From contig JAIRSV010000006.1 in assembly GCA_031255275.1 (NCBI GenBank), positions 1-12,316 on the forward strand: DNA of 12,316 nucleotides, given 5' to 3'. The DNA comes from Proteiniphilum sp. GTDB taxonomy: Bacteria > Bacteroidota > Bacteroidia > Bacteroidales > Dysgonomonadaceae. The notes beneath the pieces were generated by a model. The model was not told the origin of the DNA. It saw nothing but the letters and a program-made list of their open reading frames with translations, and ran no database searches. Shown here piece by piece: positions 6,430 through 12,316 of this stretch (position 1 is the stretch's first letter; each line of letters starts with the position of its first letter). The position numbers were made by a program, and so were the translations under genes.

Positions 6430-9321
6430 CTATTTTAATTTCAGCGCAAGCTCAAACCCGAAATACAGGGGGATATTGAGCCGGGTGAATGAACCGGGCG
6501 TCCTTTTACTCTCGTAGAGCGGTCTGCTGTTAAACATATTGTTTGCGTAGAACGAGGCCTTGAGGTTTTCTCCGATCTCTTTCGTCAGGTGGAAGTTGAG
6601 CAGGAGTACCGGAAAATAGGATTCCGCCACAGTCCGGGTGGAGCTTCTGCTCTCAAACAGATAGGCAAATTCGGGATCGTCTTTCAGAGAACTGTCGAAA
6701 GGCTTTACCTTGCCGTCCAGTCTCGAAATATAGGAGACAAACGTAGTATCATTGCCATAATCAGTCCAGTACTTATTCAGCCAGCTTACCTGTGCCGTGG
6801 CGGTCAGGACAAACCCGATGGAGGGGATGTTGTGGGTAGCCCGCAGCGTAGAGGTCAGACGTTCTCTTTCGAATCTCTCCACACCTTTTTCATAGATACC
6901 CACATTCCTTTCCAGTTCGTTGAGGTTTCTCTGATTGCTGAATGTATGTCCGTCATTCCAGTCGGTGGAGCGCATATAGGCGCCGTTAAGCACGAAGGAG
7001 GTGCGTATGGAACTGATTCGGCCAAAATCAAAATCGAATTCCACGCCCCGGTTGTGAGACCGGGCATCATTCAGCGGAGTGGCATAGGAGACAAAGACGT
7101 TGTGCCTGTCTTTCTCCCGCAGCGTCGGGATCGTTCCCTGATCAGGGTTCGCCTCTTCATACTCGATATACTCCAGCCATTTGTAGGAGTCTGTGGTTCT
7201 GCCCAGCCGGTAACCGTTTTTGAGCCGTTCGTCGTAGGCGGTTACGGAAAAACGCATTTTATCGATTCTTACGTCAAATCCTATCTCCCGTTTGTTGTTG
7301 GTCGCTATCCGGAGATCCCTGTTCTCTGTGTTGAATATTTTTGTGGTGACCAGGAGAAGCTGTTCGCTTTCGGGTACGGAGGAGGCGTTCAGCGTATTGA
7401 AATGGACAAGGTCGAAACAGGCGTTTTCGGGATAAAGATACAGTACGGAGGGAGCTTTCGCCGTCACGCCGAAACCGCCCCGCAACCATAATGTACCGGG
7501 CACGACGTCAAGGGAAAAGTTGGTACGGGGCGAGAGGACGCTTTTCCCGTTTATGTTGTCATACCGTACGCCGGCCTGTATCATCAGTTCTCTGCCGGCC
7601 ATGCTCCGGAAGAAATTCTCTTCGGCATAAAACGATAGCTGATTGACGAATGGTATTGAGGAATATTTCCGGGGTCTGGGCGAGGAGTTTTCGTAAGACA
7701 GGTTCCTCAGAGGAGGGTTATTCAGGTCATAGACCTTTCCGTCGCCGAGGTTTCCGTCCGTCTTGAAATTCACACCCGCCAGAATCCTGTTGGTCATACT
7801 CCCTGCCGTCTTCGAGAAAGAGAAATTCAGATTGCCAAACAGATTGACCTCTTTGCCGTATATATCATACCGGCTCATATATTCGTTCGGGAGAGAGGTA
7901 GCGATCAGGTTGCCCTCGCCGGACGGAATATGCGTCAACTCTTTTCCGTCGGCGTCATACACCTTTTGACCGGGTCTGTTGCTCAGGACTGCCCCGTCGG
8001 TACCGGACATGGAATAGACGGCGAACGCATTGCCGAGAAGTTCCTTACTGAAAGAGTGTTTATCTCTGTAACTGCCCGCGAGGGTATATTTCACTCCGGT
8101 CAGCCAGCCCCTGTTAATATTCCATATTCCATTCGTATTGAATCTTATCCCCATATCCCGGGCGCCGGTTTCCAGCTGACTTCTCCGGTCGTCGGGGTTC
8201 ATCTCCCGCGTATCCTTTCCCAGCGAAAAATCAAGGGAGCTGTTAGCGGAAAGATTCCCAAACAGACCGGAATACATTGCCCTGGCGGTAGCACGCCGGT
8301 AATAAGCGTATGCCGCCGTCGCGTCCTTAATGCCGTGCGCATAGTCGCCGCTGAGATTCAAATTCCCCTTTCCTTCTCCCAGACTCACGCCTTTACTTAC
8401 CGAAGTCTGATAGATTCCGGGATCCGTTTTGAAACGTATCGTCAGCGGTTCGCGTCCCGCTTTCGACCGTATAATGACTGCCCCCGAAGTAAGATCGCCA
8501 TGCTCTGCCGACGGAATACCGCGAATCACCTCGACCGACTCGATATTGTCTGTCGAGAGTGCGCGCACGTCCAGTCCCGCGTCGGGTGACGAGCCGCCGC
8601 CGACCGAACTTCCGCCGCCGCTGATGGAGGGTGACAGGGTCTGCAGGTTCGCGTTGTTTGACAGTGGTGCTCCGTCGACTACGATGGCGGTACCCAGACT
8701 GTTCATGTTAGCCGCGTCGACCGGCGTCGGGATATTTCCGTTCAAAGGGTCGGCGCCGAGGCTTCTGATCGTAAGCGTCCTGGCGGAGGAGAGGCCGCTT
8801 TCGGGAGATGTGACCCCTCCCGGAAGAAGCTGCATAATATCCCGCAGAGAGGTAGTCTGAAGGTGATCCATTGCCTGCCTCGATATGGTGGAGGAGGTCG
8901 ATCTGCCCGCCTTGCTCTCCCGGGCTACGACCGTGACTTCATCGAGCCTGAATGTACTGTGCTTCATGCTGAAAGTTACTTCGGTAATTCCCGGCACGAC
9001 CTGAAAGACCGTGTCAATCGTTTCCATCCCCAAAAAGTCGATCTTCACATTGATTCGACCGGGAGACAGGCGATCGAACAAAAATTCTCCTCTGCCATTG
9101 GTGGTTGTCGCAGCCCCCTGGGGCAAAACCTGTACGGTGGCAAATTCAACCGGAACAGGTTCGTTTCCGTCCTCCGTCACTATTCCTTTCAACGTGGCGA
9201 CAGCGCTCTGGGCATGACCCTGCACAGCAGCCCCTAACGCCATCGCTGTCATCAGCACCGGTACCCGCGATAACAATTTTCCCATCGCAGATTTCATCTT
9301 CTTAATTCTCTGTTTACTCAT
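6430..9321 (-). CDS. TonB-dependent outer-membrane receptor with N-terminal carboxypeptidase-regulatory-like domain
   Basis: Energised outer-membrane importer of 963 residues. Residues 1-37 are a signal peptide (basic start, PVLMTAMALGAAVQGHA|Q). About 40-120 form a carboxypeptidase-regulatory-like domain (KGIVTEDGNEPVPVEFATVQ, GEFLFDRLSPGRINVKIDFLG). LDEVTVVARES at 126-136 resembles the TonB-box region of Bacteroidetes receptors. The plug domain spans about 150-290, with LRDIMQLLPGGV, AIVVDGAPL and IESVEVIRGIPSAEHGDLTS at 260-279. The rest is the beta-barrel, ending FGFELALKLK. The plug carries an unusual Gly/Ser-rich insert around 232-247. I see no SusD partner; instead a DUF4876 lipoprotein follows, so this is not a standard SusCD pair. 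The gene starts 14 bp after the protease gene. The substrate cannot be read from sequence; the neighbouring protease makes peptides or a protein-bound cofactor plausible (inference). Confidence 0.92.
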   Translation of the reverse strand: MSKQRIKKMKSAMGKLLSRVPVLMTAMALGAAVQGHAQSAVATLKGIVTEDGNEPVPVEFATVQVLPQGAATTTNGRGEFLFDRLSPGRINVKIDFLGMETIDTVFQVVPGITEVTFSMKHSTFRLDEVTVVARESKAGRSTSSTISRQAMDHLQTTSLRDIMQLLPGGVTSPESGLSSARTLTIRSLGADPLNGNIPTPVDAANMNSLGTAIVVDGAPLSNNANLQTLSPSISGGGSSVGGGSSPDAGLDVRALSTDNIESVEVIRGIPSAEHGDLTSGAVIIRSKAGREPLTIRFKTDPGIYQTSVSKGVSLGEGKGNLNLSGDYAHGIKDATAAYAYYRRATARAMYSGLFGNLSANSSLDFSLGKDTREMNPDDRRSQLETGARDMGIRFNTNGIWNINRGWLTGVKYTLAGSYRDKHSFSKELLGNAFAVYSMSGTDGAVLSNRPGQKVYDADGKELTHIPSGEGNLIATSLPNEYMSRYDIYGKEVNLFGNLNFSFSKTAGSMTNRILAGVNFKTDGNLGDGKVYDLNNPPLRNLSYENSSPRPRKYSSIPFVNQLSFYAEENFFRSMAGRELMIQAGVRYDNINGKSVLSPRTNFSLDVVPGTLWLRGGFGVTAKAPSVLYLYPENACFDLVHFNTLNASSVPESEQLLLVTTKIFNTENRDLRIATNNKREIGFDVRIDKMRFSVTAYDERLKNGYRLGRTTDSYKWLEYIEYEEANPDQGTIPTLREKDRHNVFVSYATPLNDARSHNRGVEFDFDFGRISSIRTSFVLNGAYMRSTDWNDGHTFSNQRNLNELERNVGIYEKGVERFERERLTSTLRATHNIPSIGFVLTATAQVSWLNKYWTDYGNDTTFVSYISRLDGKVKPFDSSLKDDPEFAYLFESRSSTRTVAESYFPVLLLNFHLTKEIGENLKASFYANNMFNSRPLYESKRTPGSFTRLNIPLYFGFELALKLK

Positions 9322-9335
9322 AATTTTTTAAACAT

Positions 9336-11492
9336 TTAATCTGTCAATCTCCTTACGGTTCTCCGCAGTTCGTTCCTCACGGCATCGCTCTCCTCGGCGA
9401 CAGCCCGGTCACGGCAGAAGGCAACAATTTCGTCTTTTTTCCACGAGCGGGTGAACCATCCGAAAGCTTCCGCCAGCAGAAGTCTCAGGTCATCATCCCC
9501 GGACTCTTCCATGAAGCGGAACAGCTGATCGAGACAGCTCACATTGTTGGAATTCCGGAGCGCGGTGATCGTAAAGCGTTTGCTGCGGGATTCGACCGTG
9601 GGATCCGACAGCTTTTCAAAATCCTCCCTCGTCCCGGCGAGCCTCATCTCCAGTCTTTTTCTCTCCTCGGCCTTCTGTTCGTACCACACTCCCTCTTTCC
9701 CCTCGAGCGCCGCATCAACGGCTGCAAGGAGCGCTTCGGCGGGACAGGCGTCCATGGCGCCTCTGAGCTGAAATTCTACTCTCTTGCTGATGCCCGGCGA
9801 CAGGCCGAGCGTCACGATCTCATCCAGCAGCAGGGGCGACTGGTTGCGGGAAGCATCCCCGGCGGCGAGCCTGCGCAGCAGTTCATAGCTGTCATGCAGG
9901 CCGGCCCTGATCGACGGCACAGTCATCGCGCCATATCTTTTGCCGATCAGGGAATAAGCCATCAGCCGGACGGAAGGATTCGGATTTCCGGTCTGAATCC
10001 GGTACAGCTCTTCGGGCGAAATCTCTCCGCTGCTGAAAAGCATCTTCACGGCCAGCGCCGCCACTTCGGGATTAGCGTCTTTCAGGAGCCGTCTCCAGTA
10101 TCCAGCATCATCGCGTCTGTGCGCCGTTGCATGGTTAAGCTCGTCCGAATCGCTCCGGCAGCCCGCGTACCGGTATGTGGGATCGCCCAGGAGATGAGAC
10201 TCGAGCGTGAAGAGTTCCCTCGCCCAGTTGCCCACGCTCACGCCGGCGTCCAGCAGCCCCATGAGCTGACAGGGCCAAATATCCTGAAGGGTATTGACCG
10301 AATTGGCCTTTACGACCACCGTGCGTCCGGGGTTGAAGATGTAGTGCGCGGCGATGTAATCGTCCAGGTGAAAGGAGCCGTTGAAACATGCGTCCAGGAG
10401 TATGAAGCGCGCACCGGGACTGAAGTCCTTCAAATCTTCGATATGAATGTCCGCCGCAGCGTCCGCCAGGCTGTCGCGCCGCACCGTCTCGGGATCAAAG
10501 GCATCGGCCGTCCACGACTCCGGAATATCGTAACTGTCCATATAATACTGTCCGGCGACGGCGGGATCCTTCGCGCTGCGGATCTTCTCCCTGAAAAACC
10601 TCCTGGCCATTTCGATCCAGGCGGCCGCCGTACCCGCTTTCGGGACTCCGTTCAGATACTGCGTATCCTCCGTCCCGTGGTGATGCAGCACGGCAAGGTC
10701 AAGTTCCATCCTCCCCAGCTCGGCCAGAAGGCGGTGCTTCACGGCCGCGTCGCAAGTATGGTCGATACAGGTCAGCCGCCCCGTCCCGGCAGAGAGGCCG
10801 GTGAACTGTGCCGCAAGCGCCATCCTCTCGTCCGCCCGGGCAATCAGGCAGTCGGAGTTATAGCCGTGTCCGGCAAAACAGGTCACGTCCGACACTCTTC
10901 CCGCCGCCTCCTTTTCGCGGACAGCCTTCAGCAGGAAAGCGTCAATCAGTTCAAACCTCGTTTTCCCCTCATAACCGGGCGGTTTGATCCTCGCGCTGTA
11001 TATGTCGCTGCCGACCGACTGTGCGCCGTCGGGCGAAAGGCTGTAATAATGCCGGAGTGCGTTGAGGCTGTCTCGGCAGAGATAGTCGAACTTCAGGTCG
11101 AAGTCGTCATAAAACCTGTCGGACGGAACGGAAGATTTGTCCCATGCCCGCTGCTGATCCATCTTAAAGGCAGTCGTAAGATGCTGTCCGTTCCGGATCA
11201 TCGGCACGGGAATGTCGCCAATCAGCACGGCACCCTCCAGGTCATCCGTCCGGTACAGCGCATGAAGCACATTCCGGATTGAATCGGGCACATTCCATAC
11301 ATCCGCGATGATGTGCGTTTTGAGGCCATCGGCCTCGACAGACGCAGCATACCTGTCTATGGAAGATCTGCAGTTTTCCATCACCTCACGGTCGACGACG
11401 ATGGCAAAGCTACCCGTCCTTTTCCCCGCAAACAGGGACGTCCGGGGAAAGGAGAACAGCAGTAAAATAATTAGAATAGGATGAATTTTCAT
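9336..11492 (-). CDS. Exported gingipain/caspase-fold (peptidase C25-like) protein with HEAT-like C-terminal half
   Basis: I start it at the ATG at 11492: 718 residues opening with a signal peptide (MKIHPILIILLLFSFPRTSLFA). An upstream in-frame ATG at 11645 would add 51 residues but lies above the promoter candidate. Residues about 30-440 resemble peptidase C25 (gingipain, clan CD): GSFAIVVDREV, EGAVLIGDIPVPMI at 86-99, PSDRFYDDFDLKFD, a candidate catalytic His272 in LAVLHHHGTED, a candidate catalytic Cys369 in FILLDACFNGSF, and HLLGDPTYRY at 433-442. A second GH motif (CFAGHGYNSDC, His209) is an alternative His. The roughly 97 residues between His272 and Cys369 are a long insertion compared with gingipains. 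Residues about 460-718 are helical and HEAT/ARM-like (NPEVAALAVKML, NPSVRLMAYSLIG). No gingipain-style prodomain is apparent and no type IX secretion C-terminal domain is evident, so a periplasmic location is plausible. First gene of the operon. Proteolytic activity is inferred from motifs only. Confidence 0.78.
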   Translation of the reverse strand: MKIHPILIILLLFSFPRTSLFAGKRTGSFAIVVDREVMENCRSSIDRYAASVEADGLKTHIIADVWNVPDSIRNVLHALYRTDDLEGAVLIGDIPVPMIRNGQHLTTAFKMDQQRAWDKSSVPSDRFYDDFDLKFDYLCRDSLNALRHYYSLSPDGAQSVGSDIYSARIKPPGYEGKTRFELIDAFLLKAVREKEAAGRVSDVTCFAGHGYNSDCLIARADERMALAAQFTGLSAGTGRLTCIDHTCDAAVKHRLLAELGRMELDLAVLHHHGTEDTQYLNGVPKAGTAAAWIEMARRFFREKIRSAKDPAVAGQYYMDSYDIPESWTADAFDPETVRRDSLADAAADIHIEDLKDFSPGARFILLDACFNGSFHLDDYIAAHYIFNPGRTVVVKANSVNTLQDIWPCQLMGLLDAGVSVGNWARELFTLESHLLGDPTYRYAGCRSDSDELNHATAHRRDDAGYWRRLLKDANPEVAALAVKMLFSSGEISPEELYRIQTGNPNPSVRLMAYSLIGKRYGAMTVPSIRAGLHDSYELLRRLAAGDASRNQSPLLLDEIVTLGLSPGISKRVEFQLRGAMDACPAEALLAAVDAALEGKEGVWYEQKAEERKRLEMRLAGTREDFEKLSDPTVESRSKRFTITALRNSNNVSCLDQLFRFMEESGDDDLRLLLAEAFGWFTRSWKKDEIVAFCRDRAVAEESDAVRNELRRTVRRLTD

Positions 11493-11590
11493 TTTGAATA
11501 ATTTAGTAATAATAAACAGCGTTTTCGTCAAGAGATACAGTCGAGACGGGCAGGCTGAGATTTTTACAGGCAGTTTCTCAAATAATTCCG

Positions 11591-11622
11591 CAAAATTAAT
11601 CACATCAGCAGAGAGACGCAAT
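11591..11622 (-). promoter_or_regulatory. Candidate promoter of the protease-receptor operon
   Basis: Read on the minus strand, ATTG (plus-strand 11619-11622) is followed after 20 bases by TAATTTTG (plus-strand 11591-11598). This fits the Bacteroidetes TTTG/TAnnTTTG promoter with an exact -7 box and a near -33. The predicted transcription start near 11585 gives a leader of about 90 bases before the ATG at 11492. It excludes the upstream ATG at 11645 as the translated start. Confidence 0.55.
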
Positions 11623-11652
11623 CCCAATAAATAATAATTATTCACATATATA

Positions 11653-11676
11653 GTCCCCTGTCACGGGGATTTTTTT
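11653..11676 (+). terminator. Terminator-like hairpin upstream of the operon, reading plus strand
   Basis: Stem GTCCCC (11653-11658) pairs with GGGGAT (11665-11670; the outer pair is a G-T wobble) around a TGTCAC loop. Seven Ts at 11670-11676 follow on the plus strand. No plus-strand gene precedes it in the credible annotation. It could stop transcription entering antisense to the operon or mark the end of an unannotated small transcript. Confidence 0.4.
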
Positions 11677-11701
11677 ACTACGTTTCATTCATGCAGCGTG
11701 T

Positions 11702-11743
11702 CGAGAATTAAGAATTAAGAAGTAAGAAGTTGAGAAGTAGAGA
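11702..11743. repeat. Purine-rich low-complexity repeat (GAATTAA/GAAGTA words)
   Basis: Short tandem words GAATTAA, GAATTAA, GAAGTAA and GAAGT, then GAGAAGTAGAGA. Its reverse complement resembles the CTTCTCTACTTCTTA stretch at 11994-12008 and the start of the module at 191. It forms a looser outer extension of the inverted repeat at 11745-11986. Confidence 0.7.
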
Positions 11744-11744
11744 T

Positions 11745-11986
11745 AACCAGCTCGGGGAGCGCCCGAGTGGCAAGGGGCGGGAGCACCCGCCCCGACGAGC
11801 GATTTCTTTGTTAATTGTCTGAACTGTGATTCTTCTGATTTATTTGATTGTTCTACCAACATTCTGTCGCTACGCGACGGCCATATATATAATGTACAGG
11901 GCAAGGCATAGCCTTGCCCTGTTTTCGTTCGTTCGTCGGGGCGGGTGCTCCCGCCCCTTGCCGCTTCGGCGCTCCCCGAGCTGGTT
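11745..11986. repeat. 242-bp inverted-repeat element with 54-bp arms, each containing hairpins
   Basis: The left arm (11745-11798) and right arm (11933-11986) are reverse complements with three mismatches over 54 bases. Each arm holds a perfect 8-bp stem, GGGGCGGG/CCCGCCCC, with loop AGCA (11774-11793) or TGCT (11938-11957). The mismatches give each arm a different second hairpin: CTCGGG/CCCGAG on the left (11751-11767), GCCG/CGGC with loop CTT on the right. The 134-bp interior is AT-rich, with a CTGTCGC/GCGACGG stem at 11864-11880 and the strong hairpin at 11897-11921. No transposase or open frame of note lies inside. It is best described as a REP/MITE-like intergenic element. Confidence 0.85.
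11897..11925 (+). terminator. Perfect 11-bp hairpin followed by Ts, inside the inverted-repeat element
   Basis: CAGGGCAAGGC (11897-11907), loop ATA, and the exact complementary arm (11911-11921), followed by TTTT (11922-11925). Structurally this is a strong intrinsic terminator for plus-strand transcription, although the T-run is short. No gene ends immediately upstream, so it may be part of the repeat element rather than a gene terminator. Confidence 0.5.
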
Positions 11987-11993
11987 TTTTCCG

Positions 11994-12048
11994 CTTCTCT
12001 ACTTCTTAAAAACCATTTACAACTGTCAACTGTCAATTTTCCATTGAG
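11994..12048 (+). repeat. Dispersed intergenic repeat module, copy 2
   Basis: CTTCTCTACTTCTTAAAAAC, then CAACTGTCAACTGTCAATTT and TCCATTGA; CAACTGT is itself tandemly repeated. It is collinear with the 191-250 module upstream of pheT and directly abuts the right arm of the inverted-repeat element. Confidence 0.6.
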
Positions 12049-12053
12049 AAAGG

Positions 12054-12316
12054 GCGCTCCCCGAGCTGGTTTTCTCCACATCAACACATCATCACATTGA
12101 TTTGCGAGACTCCAACAACACACTGTTTTTTCTTCTCGCACCGTGCGAGACTACAACAACACACTGCTTTTTCTTCTCGCACCGTGCGAGGCTCCAACAA
12201 CACACTGCTTTTTCTTTCTCGCACCGTGCGAGACGCCAACAACACACTGTTTTTTCTTTCTCGCAAATCAATGTGATAATGTGATGATGTTTAGAAGCGG
12301 AAAAAACCAGCTCGGG
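12054..12316. repeat. Nested inverted-repeat element enclosing a four-unit hairpin array; continues beyond the window
   Basis: An outer pair, GCGCTCCCCGAGCTGGTTTT (12054-12073) and its inverted partner ending AACCAGCTCGGG at 12316, copies the end of the 11745-11986 element. Inside it are CACATCA-type words on both sides and then a perfect 19-bp inverted repeat, ATCACATTGATTTGCGAGA (12091-12109) and 12259-12277. The right copy is cut by the window end. Open frames exist on both strands here but mirror each other because of the symmetry, so I do not call them genes. Confidence 0.85.
12104..12264. repeat. Tandem hairpin array, four units of 41-42 bp
   Basis: Units start at 12104, 12145, 12186 and 12228; the last is cut short at 12264. 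Each unit has stem GCGAGA ... TCTCGC (unit 3 has GCGAGG) around a 24-25-base loop of the type CTCCAACAACACACTGTTTT. Junctions between units read TCTCGCACCGTGCGAGA (12134-12150, 12217-12233, and with one change at 12175-12191), an 8+1+8 palindrome. The array can therefore fold either as four loop hairpins or as three compact junction cruciforms. Confidence 0.9.

Noticed and set aside
9894..11282. Plus-strand open frame of 462 codons opposite the protease gene
   Set aside because: The minus-strand product has a signal peptide, protease-like motifs and helical repeats. The plus-strand product shows no motif and looks like a shadow.
11493..11645. 51-residue N-terminal extension of the protease
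   Set aside because: Starting at 11492 places a clean signal peptide at the N-terminus, and the extension would begin upstream of the promoter candidate at 11591-11622.
11800..11860. Promoter inside the inverted-repeat element
   Set aside because: The best TTTG and TAnnTTTG-like words are imperfect or wrongly spaced (22-28 bases with a mismatched -7), so I did not call one.
11745..11986. Insertion sequence
   Set aside because: No transposase frame lies between the arms and no target-site duplication is visible; only a non-autonomous or REP-like element can be supported.
11689..12141. Minus-strand open frame of 150 codons
   Set aside because: It runs straight through the hairpin arms and low-complexity repeats, has no recognisable domain, and its composition follows the repeats.
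12104..12264. CRISPR array (regular palindromic 17-bp repeats with 24-25-bp spacers)
   Set aside because: The intervening segments are nearly identical rather than unique spacers, there are only three junction repeats, and no cas gene is present.
12081..12284. Small genes of about 60 codons on both strands
   Set aside because: The two frames mirror each other because of the inverted and tandem repeats, with low-complexity products ending in nearly the same residues (SQINVIM / SQINVMM).

Overview
The window looks like a chromosomal piece of a Bacteroidetes genome, most likely order Bacteroidales. Four things point there. The YebC homologue has the Bacteroidetes-type N-terminus (MGRAFEYRKATKLKRWGNMA). 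A TonB-dependent receptor with an N-terminal carboxypeptidase-regulatory-like domain sits beside a DUF4876-type lipoprotein and a DUF6850-type barrel. Both promoter candidates carry the Bacteroidetes -7 box TAnnTTTG. No start codon has a convincing Shine-Dalgarno sequence. I cannot name the genus.

Left part (1-3640, plus strand): a six-copy 21-bp tandem repeat (1-126) and low-complexity intergenic DNA lead into pheT (347-2803, phenylalanyl-tRNA synthetase beta chain). A yebC/TACO1-family gene (2833-3546) follows 29 bp later. Two exact short tandem repeats and a strong TTCG-loop terminator (3601-3638) close this translation-related pair.

Middle part (3638-11492, minus strand): four tightly packed genes read right to left and end tail-to-tail against yebC. 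They encode an exported gingipain/caspase-fold protease-like protein with a HEAT-like C-terminal half, a TonB-dependent outer-membrane receptor, a DUF4876 lipoprotein with a lamin-tail-like region, and a DUF6850 outer-membrane beta-barrel. Gaps are 14 and 21 bp, and the last two genes overlap through TGATG, so they read as one operon. A promoter candidate lies at 11591-11622. All four products carry export signals. My inference is a cell-envelope system that cleaves and/or binds a proteinaceous or protein-bound nutrient and imports a product through the receptor. The substrate is not visible in the sequence.

Right part (about 11650-12316): no credible gene. It is packed with nested inverted repeats. 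A 242-bp element has 54-bp arms that each contain GC-rich hairpins, and encloses a perfect terminator-like hairpin. Further right, a four-unit, 41-42-bp hairpin array is enclosed by a 19-bp perfect inverted repeat, and outside that by an inverted pair of copies of the same GC-rich element end. Pieces of the same repeat vocabulary recur upstream of pheT, which suggests a dispersed intergenic repeat family in this genome.
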